Made by a program: the position numbers and the translations under genes. The notes under the pieces were generated by a model. It saw nothing but the letters and a program-made list of their open reading frames with translations. It searched no databases and was not told the DNA's origin. From Candidatus Altimarinota bacterium (lineage in GTDB: Bacteria > Patescibacteriota > Gracilibacteria > UBA1369 > LOWO2-01-FULL-3), in assembly GCA_029939035.1 (NCBI GenBank), contig JAOZTS010000003.1:1-10012 (forward strand): a stretch of 10,012 bases of DNA, written 5' to 3'. Shown here in pieces: positions 1 through 5,614 of the stretch. Each line of letters opens with the position of its first letter. Within the stretch, counting starts at the first letter, position 1.

Positions 1-940
1 GGTTCGAATCTACTTTAGCTTTTAGGGTAAATCCAGATTGAATTGGAACTGCTATTTTTATATTCTTTGCTTTTGTAATGTGTGTATAAATAGGAAAATC
101 TCTAATGTATGGATCCAATTTCATTATTTTATTTTTCAATAGATCTAGCTCCTCTCGCAGATCTTGTATTCCTGCAAATGGGTTTAATTCTACAAAAGCT
201 TCACCAAAAATGAATGTCCCTGCCCTTCTAAGTCTTATTTTGTTCACCTTGGTAATTATGTCTTTCTCTTTTCTAAATTCCCTGCGAATTTTTCGCACTA
301 ATGATGGATTGTCCCAATAATCGAGCAAGAAAAACAGTGACTCTTTTGCACTTGAGAGCCCAACCTTCAAAATTACAATTGCTATCAAAATCGTCACCAC
401 GCTTTCTACGTATGGTATTTGCTGGTAGTTGGCAACAATTGAGACCAGGACTATAAATCCTGCATAAATATCCATTTTCTTGTCTCTTGCATTTGCTATC
501 AGGGATAGCGAATTTGCCTTTTCTCCTGCATTTCTTAATCTTTTATACAATCTGATTGAGAATATAATCGCAATTATCGTAGCTGTTATCGCGAATGGTT
601 TGTGTGCGGCCTCTTTCATTACTCCAATGTTGCCAATTGCCTTACTCAAAATTGCATATCCTGCGTAAATCGTTCCAAGTGAAACAAATAATGCAGCGAA
701 TGTTTCTATTTTATAATATCCATATTCAAATTTTTTGTTGGCACTTTTTCGTGACAACCTCAACCCGAAGTACGAGGCAAAAAGCCCTAGTGTATCAGCA
801 AAAGTCGATATCGCATCTGCTATGATCACAGTCATTCCAGTTAGCAACCCTGCTCCTAATTTGATAAACCCAAGCAGTAAAAGGTACCCCATTGCACTTC
901 TCGATACTTTCTCACCTTCCTTTAGCGCACTTTTGTTCAT
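1..940 (-). CDS. Cation diffusion facilitator (CDF) family metal transporter, 3' end outside window
   Basis: Partial gene read on the minus strand; 313 codons are visible without a stop. CDF proteins are membrane antiporters that export divalent metals (Zn, Fe, Mn, Co) in exchange for protons. The family pattern is clear: a hydrophobic N-terminal half, the TM2 segment IADAISTFAD (about residues 40-49), the loop FEYGYYKIET (71-80, equivalent to the usual YGHGRxE), a TM5 segment SLIANARDKKMD (146-157) and a cytoplasmic C-terminal domain after about residue 210. The metal site looks like S45xxxD49 in TM2 and D153xxxD157 in TM5, instead of the H/DxxxD plus HxxxD typical of zinc members; an Asp pair in TM5 is associated with manganese-type CDFs, so Mn2+ is possible but inferred. 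The start at 940 is chosen because a promoter puts +1 on this ATG; the ATG at 948 meets TGA after three codons. It diverges from the acidic lipoprotein gene. Confidence 0.88.
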   Translation of the reverse strand, partial: MNKSALKEGEKVSRSAMGYLLLLGFIKLGAGLLTGMTVIIADAISTFADTLGLFASYFGLRLSRKSANKKFEYGYYKIETFAALFVSLGTIYAGYAILSKAIGNIGVMKEAAHKPFAITATIIAIIFSIRLYKRLRNAGEKANSLSLIANARDKKMDIYAGFIVLVSIVANYQQIPYVESVVTILIAIVILKVGLSSAKESLFFLLDYWDNPSLVRKIRREFRKEKDIITKVNKIRLRRAGTFIFGEAFVELNPFAGIQDLREELDLLKNKIMKLDPYIRDFPIYTHITKAKNIKIAVPIQSGFTLKAKVDSN

Positions 941-946
941 AAGCTC

Positions 947-975
947 ATTGTATTAAAAGAACCAATTCCGAGCAA
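947..975 (-). promoter_or_regulatory. Sigma70-type promoter of the CDF gene, leaderless
   Basis: Read on the minus strand: -35 TTGCTC (970-975), a 17-bp spacer, -10 TACAAT (947-952), then exactly six bases (GAGCTT) before the ATG at 940. With normal promoter geometry, +1 would be the A of the start codon, giving an mRNA without a leader. No Shine-Dalgarno sequence is present. Inferred from sequence only. Confidence 0.6.
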
Positions 976-1041
976 CTCTTTAATGCAAATACCCCCATTT
1001 TAGCTTTACATTTTCCCGTTTATAAATATACTTAGTCCCGG

Positions 1042-1070
1042 TTAGTTATATGGCCTACAAAACATATTAT
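1042..1070 (+). promoter_or_regulatory. Putative promoter of the acidic lipoprotein gene
   Basis: TTAGTT (1042-1047), 17 bp, TATTAT (1065-1070), then 15 bp to the ATG at 1086, giving a predicted leader of about 9 nt without a Shine-Dalgarno sequence. The region is very AT-rich, so other -10 boxes are possible (TATAAA at 1021-1026, TTTAAT at 1075-1080). The intergenic stretch 941-1085 otherwise holds only the divergent CDF promoter. Confidence 0.4.
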
Positions 1071-1085
1071 TTAATTTAATATACC

Positions 1086-1358
1086 ATGAAGAAATTCTTT
1101 GTAACCCTAGCTCTTCTAAGCATGGCTTCTGTTCTATTCGCAGGATGTTTACCTGCAACAGAAGAAGCTGCTGATGACGTTGCTAATGATGTTGCTGAAG
1201 AAGTAGCAGATGATGCTGAAGTGGTTGAACCTGAAGTAGCTGATGAAGATGCTGCTGAAGAAGAAACTGCTGACGACGAAGCTACTGAAGAAGAAGTAAC
1301 AGAAGAAGATGCTGCTGACGAAACTACTGAAGAAGTAGAAGAAGAACCAGCTGCATAA
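1086..1358 (+). CDS. Small, extremely acidic Ala/Glu/Asp-rich lipoprotein
   Basis: 90 residues. An N-terminal MKK followed by a hydrophobic stretch ends in LFAGC, a lipobox with the acylated Cys at 21 (Phe at -3 is uncommon but tolerated), so the product should be a membrane-anchored surface or periplasm-side lipoprotein. The mature 70 residues are low complexity, built from irregular EE-A, DD-V and EEE-T/V units: 34 are Asp or Glu and none is Lys or Arg, so the chain is a disordered polyanion. No enzymatic domain is visible and the function is unknown. Divalent-cation or cationic-polymer binding is a guess, helped only by the divergent metal transporter next door. The reverse strand over the same bases is open too (a Ser/Ala-rich frame), which is a by-product of the biased codons GAA/GCT/GAT. 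The gene has its own terminator. Confidence 0.82.
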   Translation: MKKFFVTLALLSMASVLFAGCLPATEEAADDVANDVAEEVADDAEVVEPEVADEDAAEEETADDEATEEEVTEEDAADETTEEVEEEPAA

Positions 1359-1382
1359 GGTAAGAACACAAATCTATAAAAG

Positions 1383-1422
1383 ACGGAGCCTATCGTGTAT
1401 TGTACACAAGGTTCCGTTTTTT
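1383..1422 (+). terminator. Rho-independent terminator after the lipoprotein gene
   Basis: ACGGAGCCT (1383-1391) pairs with AGGTTCCGT (1409-1417), nine pairs with one G-U. The loop contains a second short helix, GTGTA/TACAC around TTG. Six T residues (1417-1422) follow the stem. It lies 25 bp after the stop codon. Confidence 0.85.
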
Positions 1423-1427
1423 ATTAT
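1400..1427 (+). promoter_or_regulatory. Putative promoter of the glycosylation operon, overlapping the terminator
   Basis: TTGTAC (1400-1405) lies in the loop and inner stem of the preceding terminator. A 16-bp spacer made of the 3' arm and T-tract leads to TATTAT (1422-1427), then 15 bp to the ATG at 1443. The same TATTAT-15-ATG spacing precedes the lipoprotein gene. The predicted leader is about 8 nt with no Shine-Dalgarno sequence (a GAG lies only 2 bases before ATG, too close to act). Confidence 0.42.
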
Positions 1428-1442
1428 GTAAGTTATTGAGAC

Positions 1443-2375
1443 ATGAAGATATTAGTTACAGGTGGAGCAGGATTTGTAGGAGTTAATTTGTGCAAGAGGT
1501 TGCTAAGTGAGGGGGCGAAGGTAACTTGCTTGGATAATTTTTATACCTCCTCTGAGAAGAATTTGGAGATTCTGCGTGGAGATAGTTTTGAATTTGTGAA
1601 GCATGACCTAATTGATCCACTGCCAGAGTCAATATTGAGTGGCGAGTTTGACCAAATATATCATTTGGCTTGTCCAGCTTCGCCCCCTCACTACCAAAAG
1701 GATCATATCTACACGCTGAAAGTTAATTTTATTGGGGCTTTGAATATTTTGGAATTAGCAAAGGAGCAGGGTGCGAAAATTCTCTATACTTCTACATCTG
1801 AAGTTTATGGAGATCCTGAAGTTTCCCCTCAAAACGAGGAATACCGAGGAAGTGTAAATCCGCATGGGATTCGAAGTTGTTATGACGAGGGCAAACGCGC
1901 AGGAGAAAGCCTTTTTATGAATTATTTCAGGCAGTACGATCTAGGGGTGCGAATAGTCAGGATTTTTAATACTTATGGCCCTTATATGGATCGTGATGAT
2001 GGGCGTGCAGTTTCCAATTTCATTGTTCAAGCGTTAGAGAGCAAAGACATTACAATTTATGGAGATGGGACGCAGACTCGTAGTTTTCAATATATTGATG
2101 ATCTTTTAGAGGGAATGATTCGGTTCATGAACTCTGAGGACAATTTCCCTGGCCCTGTAAATATTGGCAATCCACATGAAATTACAATTAAGGAATTGGC
2201 AGATACTGTAATTTCACTTACTGGGGCAAAGTCTCAGCTGAAATTTTCTGAGCTTCCAAAAGACGACCCCCTCCAGAGAAGACCTGATATTTCGCTTGCT
2301 AAAGATAAGTTCGATTGGGAACCAAAAGTTGGCTTGGAAGAAGGCCTAAAAAAGACAATTGAGTATTTCACTTAA
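1443..2375 (+). CDS. uxs: UDP-glucuronate decarboxylase (UDP-xylose synthase-like SDR)
   Basis: 310 residues, the usual length for the bacterial enzyme. Extended short-chain dehydrogenase/reductase that converts UDP-glucuronate to UDP-xylose through a 4-keto intermediate with bound NAD+, in the cytoplasm. Visible features: Rossmann motif GGAGFVG (7-13); [11 protein letters not shown] (30-40); [11 protein letters not shown] (74-84); [10 protein letters not shown] (116-125), whose Glu120 matches the residue needed for decarboxylation in ArnA and [16 protein letters not shown] (139-151) with catalytic Y147 and K151; RIFNTYGP (173-180); [11 protein letters not shown] (207-217); and a late RRPD (279-282), the region of the ArnA decarboxylase arginine. 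The signature is closer to UXS than to dTDP-glucose dehydratases. First gene of a four-gene operon whose other members handle lipid-linked sugars, so UDP-xylose or a related pentose is the likely donor made here. The ArnA-like product UDP-4-keto-pentose cannot be excluded. Confidence 0.9.
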   Translation: MKILVTGGAGFVGVNLCKRLLSEGAKVTCLDNFYTSSEKNLEILRGDSFEFVKHDLIDPLPESILSGEFDQIYHLACPASPPHYQKDHIYTLKVNFIGALNILELAKEQGAKILYTSTSEVYGDPEVSPQNEEYRGSVNPHGIRSCYDEGKRAGESLFMNYFRQYDLGVRIVRIFNTYGPYMDRDDGRAVSNFIVQALESKDITIYGDGTQTRSFQYIDDLLEGMIRFMNSEDNFPGPVNIGNPHEITIKELADTVISLTGAKSQLKFSELPKDDPLQRRPDISLAKDKFDWEPKVGLEEGLKKTIEYFT

Positions 2376-2385
2376 GTAGTATAAA
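2359..2385 (+). promoter_or_regulatory. Weak candidate internal promoter before the SMR-like gene
   Basis: TATAAA (2380-2385) lies 9 bp before the ATG at 2395, with TTGAGT (2359-2364) 15 bp upstream, overlapping the end of uxs. It would give a leader of about two or three bases. It could be chance in AT-rich DNA; the operon promoter upstream of uxs may suffice. Confidence 0.25.
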
Positions 2386-2394
2386 TTGGTCGCG

Positions 2395-2748
2395 ATGGGA
2401 AACATATTTATTCTAATCAGTATTGCTTTTAATGTTGCAGGCCAGACTGTTCTTAAGACTGGGGTGAACAAGCTTGGAGCATTGGTATTTAATTTCGGAA
2501 GTATCTTCAAGGCGTTTACTTCGCCTATGGTGCTTGGAGGGCTGTTTTTGTATCTGATTGGAAGTGTTTTCTGGATTTTGGCTCTATCTCACAAAGATTT
2601 GAGCTATGCATATCCGATGCTAAGTCTCGGCTATATTGCCATAATTCTTGTATCCTGGGGATTTTTGGGAGAACAGGTCACCTTAGTTAGAATTCTGGGG
2701 GTTATGTTTATATCATTTGGAATAATACTTGTATTTAAAAGCGCATGA
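2395..2748 (+). CDS. Small four-helix DMT-superfamily membrane protein (SMR/EamA, ArnE/ArnF-like)
   Basis: 117 residues with four hydrophobic helices (about 3-21, 43-64, 72-91, 97-114). The motif [12 protein letters not shown] (69-80), the GEQ (92-94) after helix 3 and the glycine-rich last helix are typical of the DMT superfamily: small multidrug-resistance proteins and the ArnE/ArnF subunits that flip undecaprenyl-phosphate-aminoarabinose. Between a nucleotide-sugar gene and two glycosyltransferase genes, a role in moving a lipid-linked sugar across the membrane is more likely than drug export; this is inferred from context. The ATG at 2395 is preferred over the TTG at 2386, because the TTG would add only M-V-A and sits on the possible -10 box. 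It ends in TGA overlapping the next ATG (ATGA), so translation is probably coupled. Confidence 0.82.
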   Translation: MGNIFILISIAFNVAGQTVLKTGVNKLGALVFNFGSIFKAFTSPMVLGGLFLYLIGSVFWILALSHKDLSYAYPMLSLGYIAIILVSWGFLGEQVTLVRILGVMFISFGIILVFKSA

Positions 2749-3455
2749 ATAAATTTGAAAAAGTTTCAATTGTAATTCCTATTTATAATGAAAAGGAAAC
2801 TTTGATTGAGCTCTTGGATGCTGTTGAAAAGGCAGATTTACCAGAGGGAATGACTCGTGAAATTATTCTTGTTGATGATTATTCAACGGATGGCACTAGT
2901 GATGTCCTCAGGCCATTAGAAAATAAATTCAAAGTTTTTTATCATAAGGAAAATAAGGGTAAAGGTGCGGCTCTTCGCACAGGATTCAATGAAGCAACTG
3001 GAGACATTATTATCATTCAAGATGCGGACCTTGAATATGATCCGAGGGAATACATAAAGCTTTTGACTCCTATACTCGAGGACAAGGCTGATGTGGTTTA
3101 TGGATCAAGATTTATGGGAGGTGAGCCACATAGAGTTCTTTTGTATTGGCATTCTTGGGGAAATAAGACCCTGACTTGGTTGAGCAATATGTTTACCAAT
3201 CTGAATCTGACTGATATGGAGACTTGTTACAAGGTTTTCACTAGTGAGGTTTTGAAGAAAGTTTTACCGAAGCTGAAATCCAACCGTTTTGGTTTCGAAC
3301 CTGAGTTTACTGCTCGAATATCCAAAGCTCGTTTTAGAATTTTTGAAATTGGAATTTCTTACTACGGACGAACTTATGATGAGGGTAAAAAAATTGGATG
3401 GAAGGATGGTGTTGCGGCATTTTGGCATATAATTAGATTCAATTTATTTGGTTAA
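2745..3455 (+). CDS. GT2 glycosyltransferase, polyprenyl-phosphate sugar synthase-like (DPM1/ArnC type)
   Basis: 236 residues, a single GT-A catalytic domain. This family transfers a sugar from a nucleotide donor to dolichol or undecaprenyl phosphate on the cytoplasmic face of the membrane. Visible features: [10 protein letters not shown] (7-16); the donor-binding DDYSTDGT (44-51); [11 protein letters not shown] (71-81); the metal-binding DAD (93-95) in [17 protein letters not shown] (119-123); [10 protein letters not shown] (156-165), typical of the DPMS-like subgroup; and [11 protein letters not shown] (182-192). There is no C-terminal transmembrane pair, unlike ArnC or GtrB, so it resembles soluble DPM1 and would bind the membrane peripherally. 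It overlaps the upstream gene by 4 bases and lies 14 bp before the membrane glycosyltransferase. The sugar is probably the pentose made by uxs, but the donor cannot be read from sequence. Confidence 0.88.
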   Translation: MNKFEKVSIVIPIYNEKETLIELLDAVEKADLPEGMTREIILVDDYSTDGTSDVLRPLENKFKVFYHKENKGKGAALRTGFNEATGDIIIIQDADLEYDPREYIKLLTPILEDKADVVYGSRFMGGEPHRVLLYWHSWGNKTLTWLSNMFTNLNLTDMETCYKVFTSEVLKKVLPKLKSNRFGFEPEFTARISKARFRIFEIGISYYGRTYDEGKKIGWKDGVAAFWHIIRFNLFG

Positions 3456-3469
3456 CACGCGGCAGCGAT

Positions 3470-4891
3470 ATGAAAAAAGGATTAGCTCTTACATTTTTGA
3501 TCGCTATTTTGGTTTTTGGCGCTTTTTTGCGCCTTGGCCATTTAAATGACGAGAGTCTTTGGTTGGATGAGGGAATTACTTATTACAACAGTACGGCTTT
3601 GGATTACGCTGGTGTTTGGGACAAAACTGCTGAGCTGGATCAGTCCCCTCCTGGCTACTATTTCATCATGCATACTTATTTGAATGTATTTGGTGAAAAT
3701 GAATTTGGATTCCGTTTGATCCCTTTGATATTTGGAGTCCTATCGATTCTGTTTTTGTATTTGCTGATGGCTGAGATGTTTGATCGGGAGTCCGGCTTGA
3801 TATCCGCCTTCTTACTGGCTGCTAATCCATTTCATATTGGATTCTCAACCGAGAGCAGAATGTATGTACTGCTGGGACTATTTGCGCTTATGGGCTTCTA
3901 TTTTTTGTATAAGGCTTTGAAGTCTGATGGCGCTGGGTGGATTTACTGGTTGCTGTTTATACTGTCCTGTATTTTTGGGCTTTATACTCACAACTTCTTC
4001 GCATTTGTGCTTCTGGCTTTTGTCTTTATTTTCTTGTTGTTGATTTGGGATTCTAATAGGAGACTTGTGAAATTCTTTTTGGGCATAGGAAGTGTTGCTT
4101 TAGTAGTGGCTTGTTACCTCCCTTGGCTTCCTAATTTTTTAAAACAGATGGAGGTTGAGAGATATTGGATGGCGCCGAATGCAGTTTCAAATTTGAAAGA
4201 ATACTTTTTAGATTTTTCCAATGGCAACTCATATATCCTTATTGGGTTCTTGGTACTTGCTGCAATTGGTGTGATTTGGGCGATGTTCAGAAACAGTATT
4301 TTTGCCTCTCTGTCTTTGGTTTTGTTTTTAATAATTGGTATTGGAGCTCCTCTCACATATTCGTTGAGCTTTGAGCCGATCATGAAGATTCGCTATATGG
4401 TTTTCCTAGTGCCTTTTTGGCTGGGACTTGTAGCCTTGGGGTTGAATGCTGTACGAAAGCTCAGCCTAGTCGTCCAAACTGCCATTATTGTCCTGGTAAT
4501 TTACACCTGGGTCCCGTGGCAGGCATCTGCATTCCCCATCGAGTATGGAGAAGACTACCGCGGACTGGTAGAAGTTGTCTTAGAAAATCCTGCTCCTGTC
4601 GTTGTTCATTCTCCTTCAATCACACATGTGATTAATTTTTATAATCGAGGAAGATTTGATCTATTGCCGTTCCCTTTTAGTGATGATCTGAATGAATACA
4701 ACATCGATGAAAACGATAAATCCAAATTTCGTGATTTAACTCGTGGTCTTGAGTCGTTTTATTTGGTAATAACCCATTCACATGAAAACCCACATGGCTT
4801 GTTGTATGTGTGGAGTGATGAATATTGTGATTCCAGTGTAGGAATAGACGTCCAGGGAATGGAGGTCCACTACTTTGATGGGTGCAAATAA
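3470..4891 (+). CDS. Membrane GT-C glycosyltransferase (ArnT/PMT, GT39-GT83-like)
   Basis: 473 residues with about ten to twelve hydrophobic helices over residues 1-360 and a smaller soluble C-terminal part (about 365-473). Enzymes of this class take a sugar from a polyprenyl-phosphate carrier and attach it to protein, lipid or polysaccharide on the outer face of the membrane. Diagnostic features: the first extracytoplasmic loop with LWLDEG (30-35), where D33 is the candidate catalytic aspartate; DQSPPGYY (57-64), the usual Q/HPPLYY-type motif; the FRLIP segment (81-85) before helix 2; and ESRMY (128-132), matching the E-x-R-x-Y motif of PMT_2 proteins. Last gene of the operon; the stop lies one base from the end of the convergent hpf gene, with no terminator visible. 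The acceptor is unknown. No Shine-Dalgarno sequence precedes the ATG; the GT2 stop lies 14 bp upstream. Confidence 0.85.
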   Translation: MKKGLALTFLIAILVFGAFLRLGHLNDESLWLDEGITYYNSTALDYAGVWDKTAELDQSPPGYYFIMHTYLNVFGENEFGFRLIPLIFGVLSILFLYLLMAEMFDRESGLISAFLLAANPFHIGFSTESRMYVLLGLFALMGFYFLYKALKSDGAGWIYWLLFILSCIFGLYTHNFFAFVLLAFVFIFLLLIWDSNRRLVKFFLGIGSVALVVACYLPWLPNFLKQMEVERYWMAPNAVSNLKEYFLDFSNGNSYILIGFLVLAAIGVIWAMFRNSIFASLSLVLFLIIGIGAPLTYSLSFEPIMKIRYMVFLVPFWLGLVALGLNAVRKLSLVVQTAIIVLVIYTWVPWQASAFPIEYGEDYRGLVEVVLENPAPVVVHSPSITHVINFYNRGRFDLLPFPFSDDLNEYNIDENDKSKFRDLTRGLESFYLVITHSHENPHGLLYVWSDEYCDSSVGIDVQGMEVHYFDGCK

Positions 4892-4892
4892 T

Positions 4893-5294
4893 TTACTCCC
4901 AAACTTCCACCTTTTCTTTGACCAATTCTGTCTCTCTGATTGTTTTGTGTGATCGATCTTTTCGAAGAAGGGCCATGTGCTTTTTGAGTTGGCTGATCAA
5001 TCTGTCCTTTGATAGATCTACGGCCTTTGTGATGTCGTGGCTTACTTCTTTTGCCACTATTGTTTTTGTTGGAAGTATCAAACAAAACTCAACTTCGAAT
5101 GCATCATGTTTTTCAAACTTTTCAATGGTTGCTTTTAGGATGTGTGCATCATCGGCAAACTTTGTTAGCAAGTTTGCTATTGCCGGTGTTTTTTCGCTTA
5201 CGTACTCCTTAAAAGCTCCTTCCTCTCGCTTGGAGAGATTCTGTAGAAAGAATGTGACATCCATAGATTTCTGGTTAGAGATTTGTACTTTCAT
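4893..5294 (-). CDS. hpf: Ribosome hibernation promoting factor (HPF/RaiA, S30AE family)
   Basis: 133 residues. The fold is visible as a beta strand at the start (MKVQIS), a helix (24-47), two strands (51-60, 66-82, the latter FEVEFCLILPTKTIVAKE-like) and the long C-terminal helix with the family pattern HDITKAVDLSKDRLISQLKKH (86-106). HPF binds the 30S decoding region and silences ribosomes under starvation. At 133 residues it is longer than E. coli HPF (95) or YfiA (113) but lacks the dimerising C-terminal domain of long HPF; the tail from 107 is charged (RKDRSHK...). The start fits the family N terminus. It diverges from the structured RNA region and converges on the GT-C gene. Confidence 0.87.
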   Translation of the reverse strand: MKVQISNQKSMDVTFFLQNLSKREEGAFKEYVSEKTPAIANLLTKFADDAHILKATIEKFEKHDAFEVEFCLILPTKTIVAKEVSHDITKAVDLSKDRLISQLKKHMALLRKDRSHKTIRETELVKEKVEVWE

Positions 5295-5321
5295 AATATA
5301 CGATTTTTCGCATTTTGGGTA

Positions 5322-5350
5322 TTGCTTAATTTTTCATTTTATGCTATTAT
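5322..5350 (+). promoter_or_regulatory. Promoter of the structured RNA
   Basis: TTGCTT (5322-5327), a 17-bp spacer and TATTAT (5345-5350) give a good sigma70-type match. The predicted +1 is about 5357-5358, just before the first UUCG hairpin. The -35 resembles those proposed for the CDF gene (TTGCTC) and proB (TTGCTT). Confidence 0.55.
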
Positions 5351-5373
5351 ATATATGCATTTGAGAGATGGAA
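5346..5373 (-). promoter_or_regulatory. Possible hpf promoter overlapping the divergent RNA promoter
   Basis: On the minus strand TATAAT (5346-5351) is preceded by TTCCAT (5368-5373) at 16 bp, giving an hpf leader of about 45 nt. The -10 box shares five bases with the plus-strand -10 (TATTAT, 5345-5350), so the two promoters would compete for polymerase. No Shine-Dalgarno sequence precedes hpf; TATATT directly abuts its ATG and cannot itself drive a transcript containing that codon. Confidence 0.35.
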
Positions 5374-5575
5374 CTTCGGTTTTATTTCCCACTTGCACTC
5401 TGGCCTTCACCTTTACGACTTCGGTTGTAATAGTGGATCCCAGCCCTCCGATATCCCTTTGATGACTTCGGTCATTGAGAGCCTATCGGCCCGGTATCCT
5501 TCTGATGACTTCGGTCGTCAAGAGTTTACCACCCGAAAGACCGCTACTAGCAATCGCTTCTAGCGGTCTTTCATT
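5357..5575 (+). ncRNA. Candidate structured RNA of about 215 nt with four UUCG hairpins
   Basis: The 320 bp between hpf and the next gene hold no convincing protein gene but a dense RNA fold. Four hairpins, each capped by C(UUCG)G, follow one another. H1 is 5365-5388 (10 bp). H2 is 5400-5443 (4, 5 and 7 bp separated by two 2x2 internal loops). H3 is 5448-5489 (6-bp CCGATA/TATCGG, an internal loop, then 9 bp). H4 is 5493-5530 (GGTA/TACC, internal loop, 3 bp, one mismatch, 7 bp). A perfect 12-bp hairpin follows at 5535-5572. The linkers after H2, H3 and H4 are three or four bases. Several pairs are G-U on the plus strand (for example 5417-5426, 5461-5476, 5506-5517), which would be A-C mismatches on the minus strand, and UUCG is an exceptionally stable loop only in this orientation. 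The RNA is therefore read rightward. It could be a free small RNA or the leader of the membrane-protein gene at 5615. It does not match tmRNA, RNase P or SRP RNA features that I know. Confidence 0.65.
5365..5530 (+). repeat. Four diverged copies of an ACTTCGGT-centred hairpin unit
   Basis: The octamer ACTTCGGT recurs four times (5373-5380, 5418-5425, 5465-5472, 5508-5515), always as a hairpin tip. The last two units are also alike in their stems (TGATGAC before the loop, a GAG-type element on the 3' side, outer stems starting CCGATA and CCGGTA), suggesting tandem duplication followed by compensatory drift. A CATTTGAGAG / CATTGAGAG element recurs at about 5359 and 5473. Stems differ while pairing is kept. 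Confidence 0.6.
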
Positions 5576-5578
5576 TAT
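5535..5578 (+). terminator. Twelve-bp hairpin ending the structured RNA, probable terminator or attenuator
   Basis: GAAAGACCGCTA (5535-5546) and TAGCGGTCTTTC (5561-5572) are perfect inverted repeats with a 14-base loop that can form a small AGC/GCT helix. The downstream bases ATTTATTATG are U-rich but lack an uninterrupted T-tract, so termination may be partial. It ends 42 bp before the next start codon and so could also act as an attenuator for that gene. Confidence 0.6.
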
Positions 5579-5614
5579 TATGATAAAATCTTCGCAAGTC
5601 TTAACCTCATTTTT

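Noticed and set aside
105..956. Four plus-strand open frames of 62-76 codons
   Set aside because: They lie antisense to the CDF gene, whose minus-strand frame is continuous and shows family motifs. Their translations show no coherent domains.
1020..1029. TTTATAAATA as an archaeal TATA box
   Set aside because: The gene set is bacterial (HPF, lipobox protein, ArsB/NhaD, YibE/F, proB) and other genes have -35/-10 promoters. It is AT-rich chance or part of a bacterial promoter.
1076..1369. Minus-strand Ser/Ala-rich 97-codon frame opposite the lipoprotein gene
   Set aside because: It is the mirror of GAA/GCT/GAT-rich codons. The plus strand has the signal peptide, lipobox, promoter and terminator.
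2386..2394. TTG start for the SMR-like protein
   Set aside because: It adds only three residues, has no ribosome site and abuts a possible -10 box; the ATG at 2395 gives the usual family N terminus.
2740..2760. TGA read as an amino acid (Gracilibacteria/Absconditabacteria code)
   Set aside because: TGA ends the SMR-like gene at the expected family length, overlapping the next ATG, and no full-length gene here has an in-frame TGA. If it were sense, many should.
4882..5364. Plus-strand 160-codon frame opposite hpf
   Set aside because: The minus strand encodes a recognisable HPF. The plus frame is a Ser/Phe-rich shadow and overlaps the hpf promoter region.
5365..5530. CRISPR array suggested by four evenly spaced ACTTCGGT copies
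   Set aside because: Identity is confined to about eight bases at hairpin tips, flanks differ but stay self-complementary, and no cas gene is near. This is RNA structure, not repeat-spacer units.
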